Shown here: in pieces, positions 27,500 to 36,877 of the stretch
Position numbering within the stretch: position 1 is the first letter of the stretch
How the letters are laid out: every line of letters starts with the position of its first letter
Origin: a bacterium
GTDB taxonomy: Bacteria; Zhuqueibacterota; QNDG01; JAFGCO01
Direction: 5' to 3'
Assembly (NCBI GenBank): GCA_016932575.1
Contig: JAFGCO010000055.1
Coordinates: 124,001 to 188,000, forward strand
Length of the DNA stretch: 64,000 nt
Translations under genes and position numbers: made by a program
Notes under the pieces: generated by a model
What the model was told of the DNA's origin: nothing
What the model saw: the letters and a program-made list of their open reading frames with translations, nothing else
Databases searched by the model: none

Positions 27500-27694
27500 G
27501 ATCATCAATCCAGGATTCGGTGTTCGTCCTCCACTTCGTGAATATCCGATCCCTGGTGTCGCCTGTGTAATACCGATCCTTATCGTTTTCTTCCACATAG
27601 GCGATATCCACAGGCATGTTTTTATCATCAGATCGATTTGTTCTGCGGTGAACTGCCTCTGAGAATTCGGGATGGCTGTGTCTATTAGTATTTC
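27500..27694 (-). pseudogene. Broken PAS-like (DUF438/PAS_10-type) small gene
   Basis: Two reading frames on the minus strand add up to one protein-like stretch. One frame reads DTAIPNSQRQFTAEQIDLMI (27692 to about 27620) and lacks a good start codon (ATA where ATG would fit, behind AGGGGAAAT). The next frame begins near 27617 with MPVDIAYVEENDKDRYYTG followed by DTRDRIF. Joined, these resemble the PVDITFVDENDRVRYFS-type core of PAS domains in DUF438 proteins, but the order requires a frame shift near the AAAAACATGCC sequence. After about 27530 the similarity fades. It lies just upstream of the permease gene. Either a decayed gene or a sequence with indel errors; the family match is from memory. 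Confidence 0.42.
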
Positions 27695-27940
27695 CCCTAT
27701 ACAGGATTGTTATATCACGGTTATAAAAGAAAAATAGTGAAATCCTGATTTAAATCAAGGAAATAATTGGTATTTAATGATAATTTATCATGATTTTCCC
27801 GGCCTGCTGTATATAAAGCGGAAGATAACAGATGATGATTGTGAAGATCATTTTTAATTTTAATCCGGGGATATTTTTATTATATTTTAAGTCAACAGAA
27901 TTATTTGATTTCAATTCTATTCTATGAGGGGAAGGCAATC

Positions 27941-28759
27941 ATGAAAAAAATCTGTATCCTTTCACTTATTCTGGTTCCGCTGATACATGCACGGCAAATT
28001 CGAATTATAACACCTTATGCGGGTGTTGTTCACAACCAATTGGTTGTTCAGCATATGACGACCAAATATGAAACGATGATGCCACATATAGACGATCTTG
28101 AAGATGATGCGTTGATGGGCGGTCTTTATTTTCAATGGGTAAATCCGGACCGATATCAATGGAATATATTTGTGTACGGTTCGAAAAATATTAATTACAG
28201 CGACATTCTCGGTTCCCATATTATTTTTGATTATTATCTGGACCGCCTGCCGGTTACGGGTCAATTCGTGTTCGGCGTCGGTTTCGATTATATCAGAATC
28301 AATACAAAAGGCGAGATTTCTACAAAGCTTTCTGATTTTCATATTCCACTGAATGTTTATGCACCCTATTTCAGGACCGGGTGCTATTTTAATTTTGGCA
28401 GCCCAACAAAAAAAGTATCGATTCTTCCCTGGGCAGGCTATGAACAGGATGTGATCCGTGGTGATGTCAGCTTTCTGGTAAAAGAAATGGCAATACAAGT
28501 CAATCGGAAGATTAAAAGTGATTACGAGTATGCGATGATCGGACTGAATGCCAGAGTGACACTCTTTTATTTTATTGATATTTCAGCGAAATGGTCCCGA
28601 AAAATAAGTCTGGACGACCATGATCATTTAAATACGTTCTCAGGAATGTTCAATTTATATTTAAGCCGTCACTGGGGATTGTCTTATCGGTATAAGTATT
28701 TAGAAGTCAGTGTATGTAATAACGGTTATCATCTGGGCGGTGTTGTGTTTATGTTTTAA
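27941..28759 (+). CDS. Putative outer-membrane beta-barrel protein of unknown function
   Basis: A 272-residue exported protein. GAGGGGAAGG at about 27926-27935 and the signal peptide MKKICILSLILVPLIHA fix the start at ATG 27941; the longer frame from TTG 27905 would hide the signal. The mature part is rich in alternating aromatic and polar residues (YQWNIFVYGSKNINYSDI, RHWGLSYRYKYLEVS) and ends LGGVVFMF with a C-terminal Phe, as in barrel proteins. No named family is recognised. It is upstream of a NifU-like gene with a 77-base gap. Confidence 0.75.
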   Translation: MKKICILSLILVPLIHARQIRIITPYAGVVHNQLVVQHMTTKYETMMPHIDDLEDDALMGGLYFQWVNPDRYQWNIFVYGSKNINYSDILGSHIIFDYYLDRLPVTGQFVFGVGFDYIRINTKGEISTKLSDFHIPLNVYAPYFRTGCYFNFGSPTKKVSILPWAGYEQDVIRGDVSFLVKEMAIQVNRKIKSDYEYAMIGLNARVTLFYFIDISAKWSRKISLDDHDHLNTFSGMFNLYLSRHWGLSYRYKYLEVSVCNNGYHLGGVVFMF

Positions 28760-28836
28760 TTCAGGGATCTTTTTTTTATGAGAATGGTTGAAGAACAAAG
28801 GGGAAAAACAGAATTGTTGATTTGAGGAGATATTTT

Positions 28837-29058
28837 ATGGAAGATAAAGTGAAGGAAGCACTGGAGATTGTCCGGCCCATGTTGCAGCAAGATGGGGGGG
28901 ATGTAGAGCTGGTCGAAGTCACAGAGGATGGTGTGGTCCGTGTCCGTCTGCAAGGCACATGCGCGGGATGTCCCATGGCACAGATGACTTTGAGCCATGG
29001 CGTGGAACGTATTCTGAAGCAGCATGTTCCGGAAATCAAGGCTGTAGAGCCTGTGTAA
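28837..29058 (+). CDS. NifU C-terminal-domain iron-sulfur scaffold protein
   Basis: A 73-residue protein consisting only of the NifU C-terminal/Nfu domain: IVRPMLQQDGGDVELVEV, then the cluster-binding CAGCP motif. Such short Nfu proteins carry Fe-S clusters to apo-enzymes. GAGGAG at 28824-28829, seven bases before ATG 28837, sets the start; an in-frame TTG at 28822 lies on top of that site and is rejected. The genes for IscS/SufS are not nearby. Confidence 0.93.
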   Translation: MEDKVKEALEIVRPMLQQDGGDVELVEVTEDGVVRVRLQGTCAGCPMAQMTLSHGVERILKQHVPEIKAVEPV

Positions 29059-29241
29059 GCCAGGAGTGCGGTATATAATAAAAAGAGCGTGTTTTCATTC
29101 AAGTATTGTAAAGTTATTTCCTGCTTGTCAGACCTGCATTCAGAAAAGTGCCAATAAGCAGTATCCGATGCATTTTGGGGTGATGAGATATAATATTGGG
29201 AAATTGGGCAGTCTCAGGAAAAGTCGCTTCGAATGCATGAT

Positions 29242-30093
29242 CTATGAATCCCCGGATCCTTCATTGGAGTCTATTTTCTGCACAATTGCGGTAATTAAGT
29301 TAAAAAATATCTTTTCAGTGCGGCCTGCCGCATCTTTTACTTCTTCATGACTCAGGCGCTGACTAGAGAGCCCCGTTGCCATATTGGTAATGCATGATAT
29401 ACCCAGCACGCGGAGTCCCATCTGTACGGCTGCTATAACTTCAGGGACTGTAGACATACATACGGCATCTCCGCCCAGCGTGCGCAACATGCGGACTTCA
29501 GCGGCCGTTTCATAACTGGGACCGGTGGTTACGGCGAGTACTCCCTGATTCAGCGTAATGTTCAGTGTTTTGGCCGCATTGAGTGCAATCGTTCTAAATT
29601 CCGGATCATAAGGTGCTGACATATCTGTAAACAAAGATCCGGAATCCGGATCGATAAAACCAATCAATGGATTATCACCCATCAAATTGATGTGATCCGC
29701 AATCAGCATTAAGCTCCCGGGACGCAGTTCAGGATTTAAGGCGCCCGCCGCATTGGTGATAATCATATTTTTAATTCCCAATGCGCCCAGGACACGAACG
29801 GGGAACACGACCTGTTCCATGGAATAACCTTCGTAATAATGCACACGGCCCTGTAATGCGATGACAGGCACGGATTCAAGATATCCGATAACGAGACGTC
29901 CAGAATGTCCGGGAACCGTCGATCTGGGCCAATGTTGAATTGAGGTGGTTTCTATGAAACGCCGTGCTTTTAATTGATTCGCCAGCGAGCCCAGTCCCGA
30001 TCCTAGAATAATACCGGTTTGGATGTCAAGTGGAGCCAAGGTTTGGCGGACAGCCAGAGCTGCTTTTGAAATCCGCTGTCTGGATGAAGTCAT
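29242..30093 (-). CDS. punA: Purine nucleoside phosphorylase
   Basis: A 283-residue trimeric-type phosphorylase splitting inosine, guanosine and deoxy forms with phosphate. Family segments: GIILGSGLGSLANQL (phosphate-binding), TVPGHSGRLVIGYL, GRVHYYEGYSMEQVVFPVRV, NAAGALNPELRPGSLMLIADHINLMGDNPL (in two adjoining pieces), and GPSYETAAEVRMLR. The Glu and Asn residues that bind the base are in FTDMSAPYD and SCITNMATGLS regions. It is divergent from bioY (77 bases between starts) and convergent with the NifU-like gene. It would feed bases from salvage together with the NCS2 permease. Confidence 0.94.
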   Translation of the reverse strand: MTSSRQRISKAALAVRQTLAPLDIQTGIILGSGLGSLANQLKARRFIETTSIQHWPRSTVPGHSGRLVIGYLESVPVIALQGRVHYYEGYSMEQVVFPVRVLGALGIKNMIITNAAGALNPELRPGSLMLIADHINLMGDNPLIGFIDPDSGSLFTDMSAPYDPEFRTIALNAAKTLNITLNQGVLAVTTGPSYETAAEVRMLRTLGGDAVCMSTVPEVIAAVQMGLRVLGISCITNMATGLSSQRLSHEEVKDAAGRTEKIFFNLITAIVQKIDSNEGSGDS

Positions 30094-30170
30094 AAAACAA
30101 AGATATAAATATGACTTTTTAAATCCAAATTAAAATTGATTTTCTCAGGAATTTTGGTTACACTATAAAT

Positions 30171-30728
30171 ATGATGCTGAATAGCCAAACAATCATTATG
30201 ATTGCATTTATGACCGGATTGACCTGTATCGGTGGATTTATACGAATTCCATTTATACCAGTACCTATGACACTTCAAACTCTGTTTGTATATTTATCAG
30301 GAACGTTATTGGGACCAGGCCCGGGATGTGTCAGTCAGATAATCTATTTGCTGATTGGATTCGCCGGTGTTCCGGTTTTTACATCCGGAGGCGGACCTGC
30401 CTATGTACTGCATCCCACTTTCGGATATTTATTGGGGTTTCCAATAGCCGCATGGGTCAGCGGTCGAATGGCCAGGCGAGTCAAGGGCAATCAGGACAAA
30501 TACACGCAGATTCTGTTCTGTCTGACGGCAGGTATGAGTATTATCCTGGGCTTGGGTATTCTCGGATTGACTGTTCATCTACGGTGGATAGAGGGCAAGA
30601 CACTGAATGTCATGCATGTCCTCTGGGCGGGCGCTTTGATTTTTATTCCCGCGGAATTGTTTAAAATATTATTGGCCGCTCAATTGATCTTGCGGTTTCG
30701 TCCGCTGATGGAGCATAATAAATTATGA
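30171..30728 (+). CDS. bioY: Biotin transporter BioY
   Basis: A 185-residue integral membrane substrate-binding (S) component of ECF biotin uptake, with six hydrophobic segments. Signature: PFIPVPMTLQTLFVYLSGTL, GPGPGCVSQIIYLLIGFAGVPVF (two adjoining pieces), and GPAYVLHPTFGYLLGFPIAAW. No BioM/BioN ATPase or permease is adjacent, so it probably shares a housekeeping ECF module or works alone. Its stop overlaps the ATG of the next gene by four bases. I did not find a BirA operator upstream. Confidence 0.93.
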   Translation: MMLNSQTIIMIAFMTGLTCIGGFIRIPFIPVPMTLQTLFVYLSGTLLGPGPGCVSQIIYLLIGFAGVPVFTSGGGPAYVLHPTFGYLLGFPIAAWVSGRMARRVKGNQDKYTQILFCLTAGMSIILGLGILGLTVHLRWIEGKTLNVMHVLWAGALIFIPAELFKILLAAQLILRFRPLMEHNKL

Positions 30729-31867
30729 ACCGTTTTATTGCTGTTATCTTAATTTTACATATCCTGTGGATTCATGCACCTGTTTTCAGCCAAACAGATC
30801 TTGAAAAGACGCGGCGGGAAATCGAGCGTCTTGAAAGAGAAATCAAGAAAAAACAGACGAGAGAGAGTTCCCTAATGGATCAGATTGAAGATGTGAACCG
30901 GGAAATCGGGTTGCGTAAAAAGCTGTTAATAAATCTGAATAATGAAAAAATACGAAATGAAAGGGATATTCGGCAAACAGAATTGAGACTGCAGCAGGCC
31001 AGAGAGGAAGAAGCGACTCTCAAGGATTTGATTGGCCGACGTATGGTGTCAATTTATAAACGGGGACGGAAATCGGATTGGGAAATGCTGCTGACGCTTT
31101 CTTCAGTGAATCAAGCGTTGGTTTGGGTACGATATCAGAAATTAATACTGGAAAACGACAAGCGCAACCTGCGGTTACTGAGAGAGAAGCAGAACCATAT
31201 AGAGCAGGAGGCAGGTAAATTAGAGCAGGATCTGAAAGCCAAAGAATTACTGATTCGTACAGCACAAGATGAAGCAAACACGCTTGAAGACCGCCGGAAA
31301 GCCAGAGAAACGTTACTCGTAAAAGTTCGGGACGATGCCGGTGCACTGCGTGAGAAGCTTGAGGACAGACGAAGAGCATACAGCCAGATTGCCAAACGAA
31401 TTCAGCGCGAACAGGCACAGATTAAACCCGGAGTCCCAGGTCATTCAGTAATTGGAGACGGTACAGAGTTTGCTCGTTTGAAGGGAAAAATGGGGTGGCC
31501 TGTCTCTGGAGAAGTTGTTACCAAATATGGCCGTCAACATAATCCTGTTTTAAAAACCGATACATATAATCTGGGTATTGATATTGAATCTGCGCCCAAT
31601 GCTGCAATTACCCCACCCTGTCTGGGTGTGGTTAAATGGGTGACATGGCAGAGGGGCATGGGAAACCTGGTATTGGTGGATCATGGTGGTGATTATTATA
31701 CGGTTTACGGGTATCTTGATATGGTACTTGTGGATACAGGAACAGAAATTGATACTCAGAGCATTATCGGATATGTAGGGGACAGGGGGGGATTGTATGG
31801 TTCTAATTTACATTTTGAAGTCTGGAAGGGAACAGAACATCAGAACCCTTTGCTTTGGCTTCAATAA
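30725..31867 (+). CDS. EnvC-like protein: coiled coil plus degenerate LytM (M23) domain
   Basis: A 380-residue exported protein with signal peptide ending VFS, a long coiled coil (about 25-245, starting LEKTRREIERLEREIKKKQT) and a C-terminal LytM domain (about 260-380). Active M23 peptidases have His and Asp in HxxxD, a His in YxHL and HxH as zinc and catalytic residues. Here the sites read NLGID, YGYLD and NLHFEVW, so the first zinc His and two others are missing. This is the pattern of EnvC-type activators of amidases rather than of enzymes. A division or cell-separation role is the likely one. It overlaps bioY by four bases. Confidence 0.9.
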   Translation: MNRFIAVILILHILWIHAPVFSQTDLEKTRREIERLEREIKKKQTRESSLMDQIEDVNREIGLRKKLLINLNNEKIRNERDIRQTELRLQQAREEEATLKDLIGRRMVSIYKRGRKSDWEMLLTLSSVNQALVWVRYQKLILENDKRNLRLLREKQNHIEQEAGKLEQDLKAKELLIRTAQDEANTLEDRRKARETLLVKVRDDAGALREKLEDRRRAYSQIAKRIQREQAQIKPGVPGHSVIGDGTEFARLKGKMGWPVSGEVVTKYGRQHNPVLKTDTYNLGIDIESAPNAAITPPCLGVVKWVTWQRGMGNLVLVDHGGDYYTVYGYLDMVLVDTGTEIDTQSIIGYVGDRGGLYGSNLHFEVWKGTEHQNPLLWLQ

Positions 31868-31915
31868 CCATGTGTTTTTATATGCCGGAAGAAATAGAAA
31901 GAGGTCAGATAACAG

Positions 31916-33037
31916 GTGGCGTTTGAGTCTGTAATTGCACAAGATCGTATTAAAAAAATATTCACATTGGCTTTGAAAAATAAACGCTTGGCGCATGCCT
32001 ATCTGTTGCATGGTCTTCCGGGTGTTGGAAAAGATGCAATGGCGATCCGGCTGGCTATGGGATTAAATTGTGAAAAACAAAATATTCAGGGATGCGGTAA
32101 GTGTCTCCCTTGCCGACAAATTCAAAAATTAGAGCATCCGTCTGTAAAAATAATTTTACCTGCACCGACACGTCCGAAAAGCATGAAGATTGAAAAATAT
32201 AATGAAATGGTTCGGGAAAAAACCCTGGAACGAATCGGAAATCCGTATCAGGAGGTCTCTTTCGCGCCGGCCATCACTGCTATACCAAGTATCGGGATAG
32301 ATCAGATTCGTACTTTAAAACATGAAATAATCTTAAAGCAGCAACGTGGGCAATACAGGGTGTTTATTCTTTCTCATGCAGACCGGATGACGATTCCGGC
32401 AGCAAACAGTCTGTTGAAATTATTGGAAGAACCCCCCCCAGAAACAATTCTGATTTTAACCACTTCTGCGCCAGACCGGATTTTATCGACTATTGCTTCG
32501 AGGTGCCAGAAAATCAGATTCGATGCGTTGTCTGACACAGATATTGAGCAGGCGTTTATTCATCAATGGAAATTCGAAAGAGACAATGCCAGGTTCTTTT
32601 CGCGGTTGGCCTGCGGGAGTGCACAACGCGCTCTTGCTCTGGCCAATGGTCATTTTGAAGAGCTTAGGACCACTGCATGGGATTATTTAAACTTTTCCAT
32701 TCAGGGCAATCAGCTCAAACGAATGGATGAATGCGATGGTCTGATTCGGCGTCTGGATAAAACAGGTGTACAATCCATGCTGCAATTGCTACTGACCTGG
32801 CTGCGGGACCTGATATGCCTGAAAGCAGGTGTCACTGAGAAAATGATTAACATAGACAGGGAGGAAACGCTTAACCAGTTTCTCCAACAATTCGATGATA
32901 TGGATTTGGAATTGGCTATATCTTACACAGAGCATGCTATTGCTTCTCTTCGAAAAAATGTGTACCTTAGTCTTATTGTACATACACTCAGCCAAAAATT
33001 AAACCGTTTGGCAAGGATACGGTTTAAACATGGATGA
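31916..33037 (+). CDS. holB: DNA polymerase III delta' subunit
   Basis: A 373-residue clamp-loader AAA+ subunit. It has the N-terminal RLAHAYLLHGLPGVGKDAMA Walker A region, a zinc module CEKQNIQGCGKCLPC, the SRC motif (IASRCQKIRF), and a helical C-terminal collar domain. The Walker A is intact here (GLPGVGKD), as in several non-enteric delta' and in tau/gamma. The start is GTG at 31916 with AGAGG upstream. It directly precedes ricT, an arrangement (holB-psp1) that is common across bacteria. Confidence 0.92.
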   Translation: MAFESVIAQDRIKKIFTLALKNKRLAHAYLLHGLPGVGKDAMAIRLAMGLNCEKQNIQGCGKCLPCRQIQKLEHPSVKIILPAPTRPKSMKIEKYNEMVREKTLERIGNPYQEVSFAPAITAIPSIGIDQIRTLKHEIILKQQRGQYRVFILSHADRMTIPAANSLLKLLEEPPPETILILTTSAPDRILSTIASRCQKIRFDALSDTDIEQAFIHQWKFERDNARFFSRLACGSAQRALALANGHFEELRTTAWDYLNFSIQGNQLKRMDECDGLIRRLDKTGVQSMLQLLLTWLRDLICLKAGVTEKMINIDREETLNQFLQQFDDMDLELAISYTEHAIASLRKNVYLSLIVHTLSQKLNRLARIRFKHG

Positions 33038-33061
33038 TAATAACAGGCAGGATAAATACTT

Positions 33062-34000
33062 ATGGCGAAGATTCTAGAAATTCAGTTTAAGGGCGGAAGA
33101 AAGGCGTTTTACAGCAATACCCAGGAATTTCCATTTGTGGTTGGAGACCTGGTTGTTGTTCAGGCCGAGAAAGGTGAAGATCTGGGGCGTGTTGTCAATA
33201 TGGGTAAGCTGGTGGATCAACGTGCTGATGGTGGTGAATATCCAGGGATAATTCGAAAACCCAGTCCGGAAGACCGAAAAATATTTGAAGAGAATCAGGA
33301 ACTGGAATATAAGGCGTTTGATGACTGCAGGAAGCGAATTGACGAACATGGTTTGGATATGAAACTTGTGGATGTCGAATATCAGTTTGATCGGAATAAA
33401 ATCACGTTCTATTTTACATCGGAAAAACGGGTGGATTTTCGGGCACTGGTTCGTGATTTGGCAGGTAAATATCGTACTCGGATCGAATTGCGTCAGATCG
33501 GTGTTCGTGACGAAGCAAAGCGTATTGGTGGTGTAGGCGTCTGTGGAAGAAGTTTATGTTGTACCACATTTTTACGTGAATTTGAGCCTGTAGTTACTCA
33601 GTTTGCAAAAGATCAGAACCTGGCATTGAATCCAACAAAACTATCAGGCGCTTGCGGCCGCTTGATGTGCTGCCTTTTATATGAACGTAACTTTTATACT
33701 CAGGTACTGGAGAAATTTCCTGAAGTCGGAAGTGAGATCAAAACAACCAAAGGAACGGCTGTTTTGAAAAAAATCGACGTATTCCACGAAGAAGCCGTGA
33801 TTCAGTATGCCAATGAAGACGAGGAAAAGATCGAACTTAATACGCTCGCTGAAATTTTAGGGGGTAAAAAGAGTAAAAAAGAGAAAAAGAAAAAAGAGAA
33901 ACGGGCGATATTCGGAAAAAATAAAAAGGGCAATACAAGAAATGGTGATGAAGAGGATATAAAAACCAAAAAAAAGAGGCAAGCGAGTGAAAGCGTTTAA
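33062..34000 (+). CDS. ricT: PSP1-domain protein, RicT-like
   Basis: A 312-residue cytoplasmic protein. The PSP1 domain carries the family cysteines in GVCGRSLCCTTFL and GACGRLMCCLLYE, known in Bacillus RicT to bind an Fe-S cluster within the RicAFT complex that assists RNA processing. The C-terminal 60 residues are a Lys/Glu-rich tail (KKSKKEKKKKEKR). RicA and RicF are not in the window, so function is inferred from family only. It overlaps metG by 14 bases, and the order holB-ricT-metG-tatD-rsmA resembles the Bacillus holB-yaaT-metS-yabD-ksgA neighbourhood. Confidence 0.9.
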   Translation: MAKILEIQFKGGRKAFYSNTQEFPFVVGDLVVVQAEKGEDLGRVVNMGKLVDQRADGGEYPGIIRKPSPEDRKIFEENQELEYKAFDDCRKRIDEHGLDMKLVDVEYQFDRNKITFYFTSEKRVDFRALVRDLAGKYRTRIELRQIGVRDEAKRIGGVGVCGRSLCCTTFLREFEPVVTQFAKDQNLALNPTKLSGACGRLMCCLLYERNFYTQVLEKFPEVGSEIKTTKGTAVLKKIDVFHEEAVIQYANEDEEKIELNTLAEILGGKKSKKEKKKKEKRAIFGKNKKGNTRNGDEEDIKTKKKRQASESV

Positions 34001-36014
34001 ACGCATTCTTGTTACCAGTGCGCTTCCCTATGCCAATGGCCCCCTTCATCTTGGGCATATTGCCGGGGCTTATTTGCCGGCCGATATTTATGTCAGATAC
34101 CAACGTCTCAAAAATCGGGATGTGATATATATTTGCGGGTCTGATGAACATGGTGTGCCTATTACTGTGACTGCGGATAAAGAAGGAAGCGCTCCTCAAA
34201 ATGTTGTCGATCGATTCCATGCCATGAATAAAGAGGATTTCAGCAAGTTGGGTATTTGTTTTGATAACTATTCACGAACTTCATTATCTATCCATCATAA
34301 AACAGCCCGGCAATTTTTCACTAAGCTTTATGAGCAAGGCGATTTGACCGTTCATACGGAAGAACAGTTTTACAGTGAAAAATCTCAGCGGTTCTTACCC
34401 GATCGTTATGTGGAGGGGACCTGTCCATATTGCAGGTATGATAAAGCCAGGGGTGATCAGTGTGATAGTTGCGGAAAATGGCTGGATCCGAAACAATTGA
34501 TTGATCCCAAGTCAAAAACAGACGGATCCACACCGGTTTTAAAGGAAACCAAGCATTGGTATTTTCCCATGGGAAGATTTGCGGAGGACTGGAAACAGTG
34601 GTTCAATAGCCAGCAATGGAAAGAAAATGTACGCAATTATTGCATGGGCTGGTATAATGAAGGCCTTGGAGAAAGACCGATCACGAGGGATCTGCATTGG
34701 GGAGTACCTGTGCCTTTGGATAATACAGAAGGCAAGGTGCTTTATGTATGGTTTGATGCACCTATCGGATATATTAGTTCGACCAAAGAATGGGCGAAAA
34801 ATCAGGGAGCACCTGATCAATGGAAGAAGTACTGGTGCGATAATGAAACCAAACTTGTTCATTTTATTGGCAAGGACAATATTGTGTTTCATGCCATTCT
34901 ATTTCCCATGATGCTGAAGCGGATGGGAAATTTTGTTCTTCCCTCCGCTATACCTGCCAATGAATATCTCACCATCGAGGGACGTAAAATCTCAACCAGT
35001 CAAAATTATGCGGTCTGGCTGAAAGATTATCTTGCGAGTTTTCCGCCGGATCCGCTTCGATATACTTTGGCTGCTAATGCTCCTGAAAGTAAAGACACGG
35101 ATTTCTCCTGGAAACAGTTACAAAGCCGTAATAATGACGAACTTGCTGATATTCTTGGCAATTTTGTCAACAGAACCCTGATATTTGTACATAATTTTTT
35201 CGAAGGTAAAATACCGCCTCGGATTGAGCTGGATGCCATGGATAAACAAATGTTGAAGACCATTCAGAATGCACCCGGTCAGGTAGGTACGCAGTTAGAA
35301 AATTTTGAAATACGCAATGCCACAAAAACATTTATGGATGTTTGCCGTACAGCCAATAAATATTTCAATGACAAAGCCCCATGGTCAACCCGGAAAACGG
35401 ATCCAGAAGTTTGTGCCACAACATTGAATGTATGTCTGCATGTGGTCAACGTTTTATCTGTTATTATGATGCCCATTCTACCTTTTTCAGCTGAAAAGAT
35501 CCGGTCCATGTTGAACATTGAGTCCGTCAATTGGGATGATGTTGCTCATCAAACACTTCCGGCTGATCATCCGTTAGGTGAGGCGGGAATTTTATTTAAT
35601 AAAATTGAGGATTCTATGATCGAAAAGGAAGTGGACAAATTAAATGCCCTGGCAGGAGAACCGTCTCAGGAATTATTTAATAAGAAAGACGATTTAATCA
35701 ATTTTGATCAATTCCAGAAAATGCATTTGAAAACTGCCCGTGTGATGAAGGCGGAAAGAGTAAAAGGAACAGATAAACTGCTGAAACTTCACATTGATCT
35801 GGGCGATGAAAAGCGTCAAATTATCGCTGGTATAGCCCAAGATTACACACCGGAAGATATAGTCAACAGGACAATCATCGTTGTGACCAACCTGAAGCCT
35901 GCTGTTATCCGAGGCGAAGAATCCCAGGGTATGCTCCTGGCTGTCAGGACGAAAGAAAGTCTCAAACTGCTTACGGCGGATGGTAATGTGCCGCCGGGAG
36001 AGAGGGTGAGTTAA
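33987..36014 (+). CDS. metG: Methionyl-tRNA synthetase
   Basis: A 675-residue class I synthetase. The HIGH motif is HLGH (YANGPLHLGHIAGAYLPAD), a zinc knuckle is CPYC/CDSC, and the KMSKS loop is GRKISTSQN, a variant found in this family. The C-terminal EMAP/Arc1-type tRNA-binding domain (about 570-675, HLKTARVMKAERVKGTDKLL) is present, so it probably works as a dimer. GTG at 33987, preceded by AAGAGG, starts inside ricT. Confidence 0.96.
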   Translation: MKAFKRILVTSALPYANGPLHLGHIAGAYLPADIYVRYQRLKNRDVIYICGSDEHGVPITVTADKEGSAPQNVVDRFHAMNKEDFSKLGICFDNYSRTSLSIHHKTARQFFTKLYEQGDLTVHTEEQFYSEKSQRFLPDRYVEGTCPYCRYDKARGDQCDSCGKWLDPKQLIDPKSKTDGSTPVLKETKHWYFPMGRFAEDWKQWFNSQQWKENVRNYCMGWYNEGLGERPITRDLHWGVPVPLDNTEGKVLYVWFDAPIGYISSTKEWAKNQGAPDQWKKYWCDNETKLVHFIGKDNIVFHAILFPMMLKRMGNFVLPSAIPANEYLTIEGRKISTSQNYAVWLKDYLASFPPDPLRYTLAANAPESKDTDFSWKQLQSRNNDELADILGNFVNRTLIFVHNFFEGKIPPRIELDAMDKQMLKTIQNAPGQVGTQLENFEIRNATKTFMDVCRTANKYFNDKAPWSTRKTDPEVCATTLNVCLHVVNVLSVIMMPILPFSAEKIRSMLNIESVNWDDVAHQTLPADHPLGEAGILFNKIEDSMIEKEVDKLNALAGEPSQELFNKKDDLINFDQFQKMHLKTARVMKAERVKGTDKLLKLHIDLGDEKRQIIAGIAQDYTPEDIVNRTIIVVTNLKPAVIRGEESQGMLLAVRTKESLKLLTADGNVPPGERVS

Positions 36015-36109
36015 ATAACCTGTTACGATTATCCTGAATATATTAAAGCATGATGGAAGATATCATCAGTTTGAATGAGATGAGAGATAAAACTCAAATA
36101 TATTTCTGA

Positions 36110-36877
36110 ATGCATACTATCGATACACATGTTCACCTGGATCAGGATTTGTTCAATGAGGATCTGGATGAAGTCATTAAGCGGGCCAGAAATGCCGGTG
36201 TCAGTCGTATGATCACTGTCGGTACGGATTTGAAGAGCAGCCGGGATTCTGTTACAATAGCAGATAGATTTCCGGAGGTCTGGGCGGCAGTGGGTGTTCA
36301 TCCCCATGAAGCTGCCCGTACCTGCGGGAGTGATTTATCAGAAGTTGAAAAGCTGATTTCCCATCCCAAGGTAGTGGCGATTGGAGAAATCGGGCTCGAT
36401 TATTATTATCATTACTCTCCTCCGGATGTTCAGCAATTTTTATTCAGTCAGCAGTTGAAAATAGCGCGACGATTTGATCTGCCGATAATTATCCATGTAC
36501 GCGAAGCCATGGAAGATGCGATTAAAGTCATAGATTCATCCGGATCTGCTCCATGGAGCGGTGTTTTTCACTGTTTTAGTGGAACATCTGAAGAGGTTCC
36601 AAAGGTTCTGGAACGCGGATTTCATCTCTCATTTACAGGGGTGGTTACTTTCAAGAATTATAAGAACACGGATGCTGTGAGAGCCGTGCCCATCAATCGT
36701 TTGCTTCTCGAAACAGATGCACCTTATATGACGCCTGTTCCCCATCGTGGCAAACGCAATGAACCAAGCTATATTCTGTACACAGCTCATATGATTGCAG
36801 ATATATTGGGGGTATCATTCGAGACCCTAATGGTCTCTTCCTATAAGAATGCCCTGACTCTTTTCGGATTGGAGTAA
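36110..36877 (+). CDS. tatD: TatD-family metal-dependent DNase/hydrolase
   Basis: A 255-residue TIM-barrel hydrolase. Metal ligands are visible in the DTHVHLD motif near the start, in IGEIGLDYYYHYSP (Glu), and in IIIHVRE and GVFHCFSG (His). The C-terminal Asp is in LLETDAPYMTP. The family degrades DNA or RNA ends and takes part in quality control. A purine-rich stretch (GATGAGAGATAAA) lies ahead of the ATG but no strong ribosome site. It is followed by rsmA with TAATG overlap. Confidence 0.93.
   Translation: MHTIDTHVHLDQDLFNEDLDEVIKRARNAGVSRMITVGTDLKSSRDSVTIADRFPEVWAAVGVHPHEAARTCGSDLSEVEKLISHPKVVAIGEIGLDYYYHYSPPDVQQFLFSQQLKIARRFDLPIIIHVREAMEDAIKVIDSSGSAPWSGVFHCFSGTSEEVPKVLERGFHLSFTGVVTFKNYKNTDAVRAVPINRLLLETDAPYMTPVPHRGKRNEPSYILYTAHMIADILGVSFETLMVSSYKNALTLFGLE

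Noticed and set aside
27467-27940. Purine riboswitch upstream of the NCS2 permease
   Set aside because: Read the minus strand for the three-way-junction consensus and found none; the stretch looks like a broken protein gene instead.
30094-30170. BirA operator before bioY
   Set aside because: A GGTTACACT stretch resembles half of the site, but the partner half with proper spacing is missing.
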